A stretch of 5,197 bases of DNA from Planctomycetota bacterium. Its GTDB lineage: Bacteria; Planctomycetota; DG-23; SLPQ01. How positions within the stretch are numbered: position 1 is the stretch's first letter; each line of letters begins with the position of its first letter. Of this stretch, positions 1 through 4,515 are shown piece after piece. A model generated the notes under the pieces. That model had not been told where the DNA came from and made no database searches. It saw nothing but the letters and a program-made list of their open reading frames with translations. Made by a program: the position numbers and the translations under genes. The stretch is taken from NCBI GenBank assembly GCA_021160625.1, contig JAGHCE010000048.1:1-5197 (forward strand), read 5' to 3'.

Positions 1-2
1 GG

Positions 3-152
3 CGCTCCTTCGCGGACTACCAGGTGACGTTCCACAAGAGCCACCTGCCCAAGGGCGTCGAAATCGGATTCGTCGTAACCGGCTCCGACGGCGGCGCACA
101 GATTCTCTGGAACAAGGTGCCAGAGGGCATTGCAAATCTGGAGGTGGACTGA
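3..152 (+). CDS. cas7: Type I-C Cascade backbone protein Cas7 (Csd2), C-terminal end only
   Basis: Open reading frame entering from the left edge and ending with TGA at 150-152; about 49 residues are visible. It begins RSFADYQVTF and continues HLPKGVEIGF. This resembles the C-terminal strand of type I-C Cas7/Csd2 proteins, which commonly end with a SFADY-like stretch and then LPEGVEL. Cas7 polymerises along the crRNA to form the backbone of the type I-C surveillance complex. The position immediately before cas4-cas1-cas2 is the canonical I-C order (cas3-cas5-cas8c-cas7-cas4-cas1-cas2) and is a large part of the support. After LPKGVE there are about 28 more residues (to NLEVD), a tail that seems longer than I recall for the family. 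The fragment is short, so assignment depends on context plus these motifs. The stop is 8 nt from the cas4 ATG, so the two genes are very likely co-transcribed. Confidence 0.72.
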   Translation, partial: RSFADYQVTFHKSHLPKGVEIGFVVTGSDGGAQILWNKVPEGIANLEVD

Positions 153-160
153 AAAACTGA

Positions 161-844
161 ATGAAAACATACGAGGAAGATGACCTCCTGCCCCTTTCGG
201 GGCTTCAGCACGTCTTCTTTTGCCCGAGACGCGCGGCGCTGGTGCACCTTGAGGGGCTATGGGGGGACAATCTCTACACGGTAGAGGGGCGCCGGCTCCA
301 CGAGCGCGCGCACGAAACCGGCACCGAGGTGCGCGGTGACGTTCGCATTACCCGTGGGCTCCTCTTGCGGAGCCTGGAACTCGGCCTTGTCGGAAAGGCG
401 GACATCGTCGAGTTTCACAGGCTCTCCGGCGCGGCCGAGGGTGTGCAGCTGGCGGGCGCCCAGGGCCTATGGCGCCCCTTACCGGTGGAGTACTAGCGCG
501 GCAGGAAGCGTCACGAGAAGAGCTTCGAGGTGCAGCTGTGCGCGCAGGCGCTGTGCCTTGAGGAGATGCTTGACGTTCCCGTGCCTGCCGGGGCGATCTA
601 CTACGGCAAATCGGGCCGCCGGATGGAGGTGTCCTTCGATGACGCACTTCGCACCGAGACCCGCAAGGCTGCGGGGCTGCTGCATAGAATTATTGCGGCG
701 AGGAAAACTCCTCCAGCACACTACGAGAAGAAGTGCGAGAGCTGCTCATTGCTCGAAGTCTGTATGCCGCGTGCAACGGGTACCGGCCGCAGTGCCCTCC
801 GATACCTCCGGGAGATAGTCGAGATCTCTGGCGGAGACGTCTGA
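161..844 (+). pseudogene. cas4: Cas4 exonuclease, interrupted by an in-frame TAG at the catalytic lysine
   Basis: Reading through the TAG at 494-496, the frame from ATG 161 to TGA 842-844 gives a 227-residue Cas4 of normal length. In type I-C, Cas4 works with Cas1-Cas2 to trim prespacers and choose PAM-containing ends. Visible motifs are DLLPLSGLQH and Cys21 in FFCPRR (first iron-sulphur ligand), a histidine motif LHERAH at 47-51, Asp81 in GKADIVEF, and Glu110 in PVEY. Codon 112 is then TAG where the PD-(D/E)xK family has its catalytic Lys. It continues in the same frame with RGRKRHEKSF, a QLCAQ motif at about 125, and Cys192, Cys195 and Cys201 (KKCESC...VC), the other cluster ligands. One base (AAG to TAG) explains the stop; no frameshift is needed. 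The N-terminal piece alone (111 residues) lacks the Lys and three Cys, so it should be inactive. A GTG at 530 could restart translation of a 104-residue C-terminal piece, but its ribosome site is weak. Alternatives are a sequencing error or stop readthrough. Start: ATG 161 matches the family N-terminus; the GGAGG at 140-144 is rather far, so coupling to cas7 is likely. Confidence 0.9.
494..496 (+). other. In-frame amber codon replacing the Cas4 catalytic Lys codon
   Basis: TAG lies between TAC (Tyr111) and CGC (Arg113) of the cas4 frame. Family knowledge predicts Lys here (Glu-Tyr-Lys-Arg-Gly), and AAG to TAG is a single transversion. The downstream frame stays open for a further 115 codons with conserved Cas4 motifs, so the interruption is either recent, erroneous or tolerated by readthrough. 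Confidence 0.9.
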
Positions 845-1875
845 TGAAACGGCTTTTGAATACGCTTTTCGTCACAACCCAGGACTCGTACCTGGCTCAG
901 AGGGGCGAGACGGTTATTGTGCGCGTGGAACGGGAGACGAAGTTCTGCGTACCCGTGCACACGCTTGATGGGATTGTGTGCTTCGGCCGCGTATCGGCGA
1001 GCCCCGCGCTGATGGCTCTCTGCGCCCAGAGGAATGTTTTGCTTTCGTTCCTCAGCGAATATGGGCGTTTTCTTGCGCGCGTTCAAGGCCCGGTCAGTGG
1101 CAATGTGCTGCTGCGTCGCGAGCAGTACCGCCGCGCCGATGACCCTGGCCGCTCTAGCGAAATCGCCCGCGCCATAGTCCTTGCCAAGATAGCCAATTGT
1201 CGCACAGTGCTGCTGCGCGCCGCGCGCGCGCACGAGGTTCCGGGCAGCCGTACCTTAATCTCAAGGGCTTCGCTGCGCCTGGAGCGCATTCTCAAGGTTC
1301 TAAAGAGACCTCAGCCGCTCGATACCGTAAGAGGCCGGGAGGGCGAGGCGGCGCGTACCTATTTCAACATTTTCGACCACCTCATCCTCGCTCAGAAAGA
1401 CGCTTTCTTCTTCCACGGCAGAAACCGGCGGCCTCCGCTCGACAAGATGAATGCACTTTTGTCCTTCCTCTATGCGCTTGTTCGTCACGATGTTACGAGT
1501 GCCCTTGAGTCGGTCGGCCTGGACCCTGCCGTTGGGTACCTTCACAGAGACAGGCCTGGGCGGCCGGGGCTGGCACTGGACCTGATGGAGGAGTTCCGAC
1601 CGGTCTTGGCTGACCGTCTTGCGCTCTCGCTTGTCAACAGGCAGCAGATTAAGCCGAGTGGCTTTGTCGGTACGGAAACAGGCGCGGTCTTTATGGACGA
1701 CGAAACTCGAAAGACAGTCCTCGTGGCCTACCAGCACCGCAAACAGGAAGAAATCCGCCACCCATTCCTCGGCGAGAAGACCGCCGTGGGGCTGTTGCCG
1801 CACGTGCAGGCGCTGCTCTTTGCACGCTGCCTGCGCGGCGATCTGGACGGCTATCCTCCCTTTTTCTGGAGGTGA
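844..1875 (+). CDS. cas1: CRISPR integrase Cas1, type I-C
   Basis: A 343-residue Cas1, normal length for subtype I-C. Cas1 is the metal-dependent integrase which, as two dimers bridged by a Cas2 dimer, inserts new spacers at the leader end of the array. The N-terminal beta domain starts MKRLLNTLFVTT. The alpha-helical catalytic domain has the hallmark RGREGEAA (Glu166), GYLHRDRPGR (His234) and LALDLMEEFRP (Asp246, with Glu249/Glu250), so all expected metal ligands are present. The PLDKMNALLSF stretch at 198-208 is also typical. Start: the same frame is open further upstream, but ATG 844 overlaps the cas4 TGA (ATGA) and has GGAG at 833-836, 7 nt upstream. It also gives the family N-terminus, so longer versions are unlikely. 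It ends with TGA 1873-1875, overlapping cas2. No frameshift or missing residue is seen, which contrasts with the broken cas4 before it. Confidence 0.97.
   Translation: MKRLLNTLFVTTQDSYLAQRGETVIVRVERETKFCVPVHTLDGIVCFGRVSASPALMALCAQRNVLLSFLSEYGRFLARVQGPVSGNVLLRREQYRRADDPGRSSEIARAIVLAKIANCRTVLLRAARAHEVPGSRTLISRASLRLERILKVLKRPQPLDTVRGREGEAARTYFNIFDHLILAQKDAFFFHGRNRRPPLDKMNALLSFLYALVRHDVTSALESVGLDPAVGYLHRDRPGRPGLALDLMEEFRPVLADRLALSLVNRQQIKPSGFVGTETGAVFMDDETRKTVLVAYQHRKQEEIRHPFLGEKTAVGLLPHVQALLFARCLRGDLDGYPPFFWR
1868..1872 (+). promoter_or_regulatory. Ribosome binding site (GGAGG) for cas2
   Basis: A perfect GGAGG lies inside the last codons of cas1. It is 2 nt from ATG 1875 but 8 nt from TTG 1881. 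This spacing is the reason to suspect TTG 1881 as the real cas2 start. Confidence 0.6.
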
Positions 1876-2171
1876 TGACCTTGCTTGTGCTGGTGGCATA
1901 CGACGTCAATACGACCGAAGCCCGGGGCCGCAAAAGGCTGCGGCATATCGCCAAGCTCTGCGAAAACAAGGGCCAGCGCGTCCAGAACTCAGTTTTCGAG
2001 TGCCTCCTTGACCCTGCTTCGTGGGCTGCCCTGCGGGCCGGTCTAATCAGTGAGATCGATCCTGACAAGAATAGCCTTCGCTTCTACTTCCTGGGAAAAA
2101 ACTGGAAACGAAGGGTGGAACACATCGGCGCAAAGCCTTCGTATGATCCGGAAGGCCCGCTCATTGTCTGA
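1875..2171 (+). CDS. cas2: CRISPR adaptation protein Cas2, type I-C
   Basis: A 98-residue protein with the ferredoxin-like Cas2 pattern. It has LVLVAYDVNT at the N-terminus (conserved Asp10 after Tyr), GQRVQNSVFEC in the middle, and the very conserved I-C C-terminus LRFYFLGKNWKRRVEHIG followed by YDPEGPLIV. Cas2 dimers hold two Cas1 dimers together and set the spacer length. Start choice: ATG 1875 overlaps the last base of the cas1 TGA. GTG 1872 is one codon earlier. TTG 1881 would give MLVLVAYDV, closest to the usual family N-terminus, and sits 8 nt after the GGAGG at 1868-1872, the best ribosome-site spacing. The true start could therefore be TTG 1881 (96 residues). Translation is surely coupled to cas1. 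The TGA at 2169-2171 is only 6 nt from the first CRISPR repeat, so no leader fits between. Confidence 0.95.
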   Translation: MTLLVLVAYDVNTTEARGRKRLRHIAKLCENKGQRVQNSVFECLLDPASWAALRAGLISEIDPDKNSLRFYFLGKNWKRRVEHIGAKPSYDPEGPLIV

Positions 2172-2177
2172 TGTTGC

Positions 2178-2210
2178 GTCGCCCCCCCACGCAAAGGCGT
2201 GGATTGAAAC
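2178..2210 (+). repeat. CRISPR repeat copy 1
   Basis: 33 nt beginning GTCGCCCCCCC and ending GCGTGGATTGAAAC, the canonical I-C 3' end. Its hairpin is CCACGC (2187-2192), loop AAAG, GCGTGG (2197-2202). That stem lies nearer the 3' end than in copies 2 and 3, because the usual run of G opposite the C run is replaced by AAAGG. It starts 6 nt after the cas2 stop. Confidence 0.88.
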
Positions 2211-2275
2211 TGATATTGCGCAACGCGAACGTGAAGCTCGCATAAGAACCCAAGGGGGTTCGCGCGTGAAGTAAC

Positions 2276-2304
2276 TTGTTGCAGACAAAGGACTACCGTA
2301 TGAT
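2276..2304 (+). promoter_or_regulatory. Possible sigma-70-type promoter pointing into repeat copies 2-3
   Basis: TTGTTG at 2276-2281 and TATGAT at 2299-2304 are separated by 17 nt, the optimal spacing. The -10 matches 5 of 6 consensus bases and the -35 matches 3 of 6. Transcription would start near 2311, about 88 nt before repeat copy 2, which suits a leader promoter. Such matches occur by chance, so this is tentative. Confidence 0.25.
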
Positions 2305-2356
2305 AGCACGTGAAAACCATTCTGCGATGGCGGTGAAACCGGCCCGTCCGCGCGAT

Positions 2357-2386
2357 CGTCCACCAATGTAGTGGATTGATCTCAAC
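2357..2386 (+). repeat. Possible highly decayed CRISPR repeat relic
   Basis: A hairpin TCCAC (2359-2363) with GTGGA (2371-2375) is followed by TTGATCTCAAC. The nine bases GTGGATTGA are identical to the 3' part of repeat copy 1, in the same orientation and also after a stem-loop. However, only about 12 nt separate it from repeat copy 2, too short for a spacer. It is therefore either a relic left by deletion or coincidence. Confidence 0.2.
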
Positions 2387-2398
2387 TTAGGACAGTGC

Positions 2399-2431
2399 GT
2401 TCGCCCCCCTCGTGGGGGCGTGGATCGAAAC
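2399..2431 (+). repeat. CRISPR repeat copy 2
   Basis: 33 nt beginning GTTCGCCCCCC and ending GCGTGGATCGAAAC (one change, T to C, from copy 1 in the final 14 nt). It has a strong 7-bp stem, CGCCCCC (2402-2408) with GGGGGCG (2414-2420) around a CTCGT loop. This is the hairpin type that Cas5 of type I-C recognises when cutting pre-crRNA. Confidence 0.88.
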
Positions 2432-2467
2432 GGGCAAAACCCGGCGTGCGCGCGAGCAGAGGGCGTT
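2432..2467 (+). other. CRISPR spacer (the only one of normal length)
   Basis: A 36-nt unique sequence between repeat copies 2 and 3, starting GGGCAAAACC and ending GAGGGCGTT. The length fits type I-C spacers (about 33-37 nt). Its target is unknown. The exact right edge is uncertain by 1-2 nt, because copy 3 is two bases shorter than the others unless the preceding TT is counted as repeat. Confidence 0.75.
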
Positions 2468-2498
2468 GTCGCCCTCCCGCGGGGGCGTGGATTGAGAC
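2468..2498 (+). repeat. CRISPR repeat copy 3 (last)
   Basis: 31 nt beginning GTCGCCCTCCC and ending GCGTGGATTGAGAC (A to G near the 3' end relative to copy 1). The stem CGCCCTC (2470-2476) pairs with GGGGGCG (2481-2487) with one T-G wobble and a CCGC loop. It is 2 nt shorter in the loop region than copies 1 and 2. As the copy farthest from cas2 it would be the trailer-end repeat, where degeneration is common. No further repeat follows before the TonB-like gene stop. Confidence 0.85.
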
Positions 2499-2530
2499 AA
2501 GAACATTGGACATGCCGTCCAGCACATGGC

Positions 2531-3469
2531 TCATTGGGGGACAACTGCGCCGGCTTCTAGGTCTGTAACGTTTACCGGTCGCCCGTTGCGATGGAACACT
2601 GTCTCCACTATCAGGCAATAGCGATCGGCCGCGTCTCGCGCATAGCACCCCTCTGTACGGCTGACGTCAGCAGGCAAGAGGCCCGCGGCTCTGATCGCCT
2701 CCATCTGCTTGGCCGCGAAGTAGGCGTCGGCACCTGTGGGCACGAGGCTTACGACGACAAGCTCCTCCGGCAGCCCCAGCCGGCTTTTCATCCGCCGCGC
2801 AAGCTGCGCGTAGCCGGGCAGGCCGGAGCGGTCCTTTGCACGATTGGAGTACCTCGTGAAGTCGAAATCGCGTGTGTATTCGAATGTCCCCTTTTCTTCG
2901 TCGATGACGACGACGTACGAGGGGTTCTTCTGGCCTTTGGGGTAGGCTATGAGTCTCATTTCGAAAAAGCGGCTCACCGCCTGTTGCATTTCGGAGTCGG
3001 CTCTCACGACAAGGTCTGGAATCACAGTCCAGTCGGGATCGAAATCTCGCAGGAGCGCCTCGCGGTAGGCCGCGTGCTCCGCGACAGACATCGACCTGGG
3101 CTGCCTGTTTTCCTCCAAACTCGCCGTCTCGGCGTTATCAGCCTTGCGAAGGACGCTGTCGCTGGCCTTGGCAGCTTCTGCGGCCGCCGTCCTTTCCGGC
3201 TCTGCTTCTCCCTGGACTTCGCCTTCAGCTTGAAGCTTTGTCGGCCGGTATCGTTGCGGCCCGGTTTCGCGGTGGGTTTGTGTAAACGGCTCGGGAACGC
3301 GCTCTGCATCACGCGGCGTTTCGACCGGCGCGGGCTGCACGAGCGCGATAGAAAGCGGCCTCGGCGCGCACGGTGCCGCGGTGCCTTTTAAGAACCTGTA
3401 TCCGCCCACGTGAATAGCCAAGCTCACGACAAGGAACACTCCCAGGAGATTGTGCCTGATGGCCTTCAT
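2531..3469 (-). CDS. TonB-like energy-transducing protein with an unrecognised C-terminal domain
   Basis: A 312-residue protein, last gene of the ExbB-ExbD operon. A short basic N-terminus (MKAIRHNLLG) precedes one membrane helix at about 8-25. That helix carries Ser16 and His20 (VSLAIH), the spacing and numbering of the Ser16/His20 motif that couples E. coli TonB to ExbB-ExbD. Residues 32-100 form a Pro/Glu/Arg-rich linker, low in hydrophobic residues, as expected for a periplasm-spanning segment. From about 130 to 312 there is a folded domain (for example WTVIPDLVV, PSYVVVIDEE, ELVVVSLVP) that does not look like the usual TonB C-terminal domain. Cys275 and Cys285 may form a disulphide. The predicted role is to transmit proton-driven force across the periplasm, but the receptor is unknown. 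Start: ATG 3469 overlaps the exbD-like TGA (ATGA) and has GGGAG 9 nt upstream. The stop TGA at 2533-2531 lies 32 nt from CRISPR repeat copy 3. Function is inferred from the N-terminus and context only. Confidence 0.8.
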   Translation of the reverse strand: MKAIRHNLLGVFLVVSLAIHVGGYRFLKGTAAPCAPRPLSIALVQPAPVETPRDAERVPEPFTQTHRETGPQRYRPTKLQAEGEVQGEAEPERTAAAEAAKASDSVLRKADNAETASLEENRQPRSMSVAEHAAYREALLRDFDPDWTVIPDLVVRADSEMQQAVSRFFEMRLIAYPKGQKNPSYVVVIDEEKGTFEYTRDFDFTRYSNRAKDRSGLPGYAQLARRMKSRLGLPEELVVVSLVPTGADAYFAAKQMEAIRAAGLLPADVSRTEGCYARDAADRYCLIVETVFHRNGRPVNVTDLEAGAVVPQ

Positions 3470-3903
3470 TTTCGCACGCTCCCTTCCCGAGTCATCGGCT
3501 TTTCTTCGGTCACCTCCACGTACGTCGCCGTCTCCGGCAGGGCGCCCTTTGCCGCTGCAAGAACCTCCGTGACCCGGCCGTGAAGCGCGCTGCGATCCGC
3601 GCTTATGATGCAGGCATCCACGGTGTCGGCCTTGGGCGCCAGCGCGGCTGCAAGTCCCGCAACGTTGGCCTTCATTCCGTCGACAAAGATCTCCCCCTCT
3701 TTCGTGACAGTGACCTCCAGGAGTCTCTTGCCATCGACTCCCGACGCCGGCGCCGCGACCGGGCGCTCGACCCTTATAGCTCGCACGACCCTCATATGCA
3801 GAAAGCTCGACAGCAGCATGACAATCACGAGGAATATGGCATCCATCAGCGGCGTAAGGTTCACGCCGCTCGCAGTTCTCGAACGCTGCCGTGATGTTCG
3901 CAT
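3466..3903 (-). CDS. exbD: ExbD/TolR family biopolymer transport protein
   Basis: A 145-residue protein with ExbD/TolR architecture. It has a short cytoplasmic N-terminus rich in Arg/Ser, one membrane helix at about 17-36, then a periplasmic alpha/beta domain. The signature NLTPLMDAIFLVIVML carries Asp21 at the helix start, the family's essential proton-translocating residue, after the usual N-x-TPL-x-D pattern. The periplasmic part shows alternating strands typical of the family (LLEVTVTKEGEIFVDG, then VDACIISADRSALHGRVTEVL). It would sit as a dimer within an ExbB pentamer in the inner membrane and use the proton gradient to drive the TonB-like partner. The start ATG 3903 is preceded by a strong GAGGAGGT ribosome site and lies 15 nt after the exbB-like stop. 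The end overlaps the next gene by 4 nt. It could instead be a TolR-type subunit; the symbol is by family, not proven substrate. Confidence 0.92.
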   Translation of the reverse strand: MRTSRQRSRTASGVNLTPLMDAIFLVIVMLLSSFLHMRVVRAIRVERPVAAPASGVDGKRLLEVTVTKEGEIFVDGMKANVAGLAAALAPKADTVDACIISADRSALHGRVTEVLAAAKGALPETATYVEVTEEKPMTREGSVRK

Positions 3904-3905
3904 CT

Positions 3906-3913
3906 CTCAGTGA
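3906..3913 (-). promoter_or_regulatory. Strong ribosome binding site before the exbD-like gene
   Basis: On the minus strand the 15-nt gap and the end of the upstream gene read GAGGAGGTCACTGAG before ATG 3903. The AGGAGGT-type core is close to a perfect anti-16S match at good spacing, and it fixes this start. Confidence 0.6.
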
Positions 3914-3918
3914 CCTCC

Positions 3919-4512
3919 TCAGCGTTCCCTTATGCCTAGCAATGCCTCAGCAAAATCCTCGATCCGCCGCCCGCGCGCGTCGGCCAGCCTGCGGAAGAGG
4001 TGTGCGCATACGAGTGCCGCAATCGCCACGGCGAGGCCCACGGCCGTGCTGCGCAGGGCGAGCGATATCCCCCTCGACACAACCGTCGGGTCGAGCGTGC
4101 TCATCCCGTCGAAGCCTCCGAAGCTCCGGGATATTCCGACGAGCGTTCCGAGTATGCCCAGCAGCGGCGAGACAGAAGCCGCGCAGTCCAGAAGCCAGAC
4201 GTTGCGCTCGAGCAAAGCCTGTTCTGAAATGACCGCCTGTTCGACGCCTCCGCGGTGGCCGTTGGCGTCCCGCCAACTGGCTAAGACCCTTCCAAGCGCG
4301 CCTGGCCGCGTCTGTGCGCCCCGCTTTCCGGCGGCCCCGGTCCCCGTGCGCGCGGCATGATCAATGAGCCGCTGTGCCTCCCTGGCTTCGATCCTGCCGC
4401 AAAGCGAACTCCAGCACCTCTCGAGAACGACCGCAAGCGTCACTACGCTAATCGCATAGAGAGACGGCATCACGAGCCGCGCAGCCAGCGTGAAAAAGTC
4501 CACCGAGTCCAT
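3919..4512 (-). CDS. exbB: MotA/TolQ/ExbB family proton channel protein
   Basis: A 197-residue protein with three membrane helices in the ExbB/TolQ arrangement. TM1 lies at about 10-31, followed by a cytoplasmic loop of about 75 residues. TM2 (about 107-127) contains SPLLGILGTLVGI, and TM3 (about 153-173) contains RSTAVGLAVAIAALV. The last two are the hallmark segments of the family, including the conserved Thr in GTLVGI and in STAVGL that line the channel. A short Arg-rich tail ends the protein. It would form the pentameric proton channel around the ExbD helices. ATG 4512 follows the upstream gene's stop by 3 nt, with AAAGG upstream inside that gene, so translation is coupled. MotA/TolQ/ExbB members serve iron uptake, Tol-Pal, or motility. 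Adjacency to an ExbD-like and a TonB-like gene favours a TonB-type system, but the cargo is not evident. Confidence 0.92.
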   Translation of the reverse strand: MDSVDFFTLAARLVMPSLYAISVVTLAVVLERCWSSLCGRIEAREAQRLIDHAARTGTGAAGKRGAQTRPGALGRVLASWRDANGHRGGVEQAVISEQALLERNVWLLDCAASVSPLLGILGTLVGISRSFGGFDGMSTLDPTVVSRGISLALRSTAVGLAVAIAALVCAHLFRRLADARGRRIEDFAEALLGIRER

Positions 4513-4515
4513 ATC

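Larger units (their letters stand above)
2211..2398 (+). other. 188-nt interval between repeat copies 1 and 2, possible leader remnant
   Basis: There is no protein gene and no clear repeat copy in this stretch. The portion 2262-2340 is about 49% GC (39 of 79 bases counted), lower than the flanking genes, as expected for a CRISPR leader. It contains an 8-nt palindrome TTGCGCAA (2216-2223), a hairpin GAACCC/GGGTTC (2246-2251 with 2256-2261), a promoter-like sequence (2276-2304), and GTGGATTGA at 2371-2379 echoing the repeat. Two readings are possible: a true leader serving copies 2-3, with copy 1 an orphan upstream, or two decayed repeat-spacer units. The sequence alone does not decide. Confidence 0.4.
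2178..2498 (+). CRISPR. Small, degenerate type I-C CRISPR array remnant
   Basis: Three repeat copies in the same orientation as cas1-cas2, at 2178-2210, 2399-2431 and 2468-2498. They resemble the type I-C repeat: GTCGCCCC-type start, GC hairpin, and GCGTGGATTGAAAC-type end. No two are identical; in the last 14 nt, copies 2 and 3 each differ from copy 1 by one base, and the loops and stems differ more. Copies 2 and 3 are separated by 36 nt, a normal I-C spacer. Copies 1 and 2 are separated by 188 nt, which is not a single spacer. There is no AT-rich leader between cas2 and copy 1. Active arrays normally have near-identical repeats with only the trailer copy degenerate, so this reads as an eroded or rearranged array. 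It runs to within 32 nt of the stop codon of the convergent TonB-like gene. Confidence 0.85.

Noticed and set aside
161..844. cas4 as two separate genes or a frameshift
   Set aside because: Both halves are in the same frame and together make one full-length Cas4. A single stop codon, not an indel or a real gene boundary, separates them.
721..1233. 170-codon open frame on the minus strand opposite cas4/cas1
   Set aside because: It lies wholly antisense to well-supported cas genes, has a low-complexity Arg/Ala-rich product and shows no recognisable motif. High GC explains the open frame.
1300..1899. 199-codon open frame on the minus strand opposite cas1
   Set aside because: It is antisense to the catalytic half of cas1 and has no family resemblance. 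It is a shadow of the conserved cas1 codons.
2246..2275. GGTTCG-containing stem as a tRNA T-arm
   Set aside because: There is no acceptor stem, anticodon arm or CCA-proximal pairing around it. The stem-loop has a 4-nt loop, not the 7-nt T loop.
2507..2521. Hairpin TGGAC/GTCCA as a terminator for the envelope operon
   Set aside because: The stem is only 5 bp with no T run on either strand, which is insufficient to call a terminator.
2172..2530. Mobile element between the two operons
   Set aside because: No transposase fragment, terminal inverted repeats or target duplication was seen. The repeats fit CRISPR type I-C better.
2591..3391. 266-codon open frame on the plus strand opposite the TonB-like gene
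   Set aside because: The minus-strand frame has a membrane helix with Ser16/His20, a ribosome site and operon overlap. The plus-strand product is Arg/Gly/Cys-rich with no coherent features.
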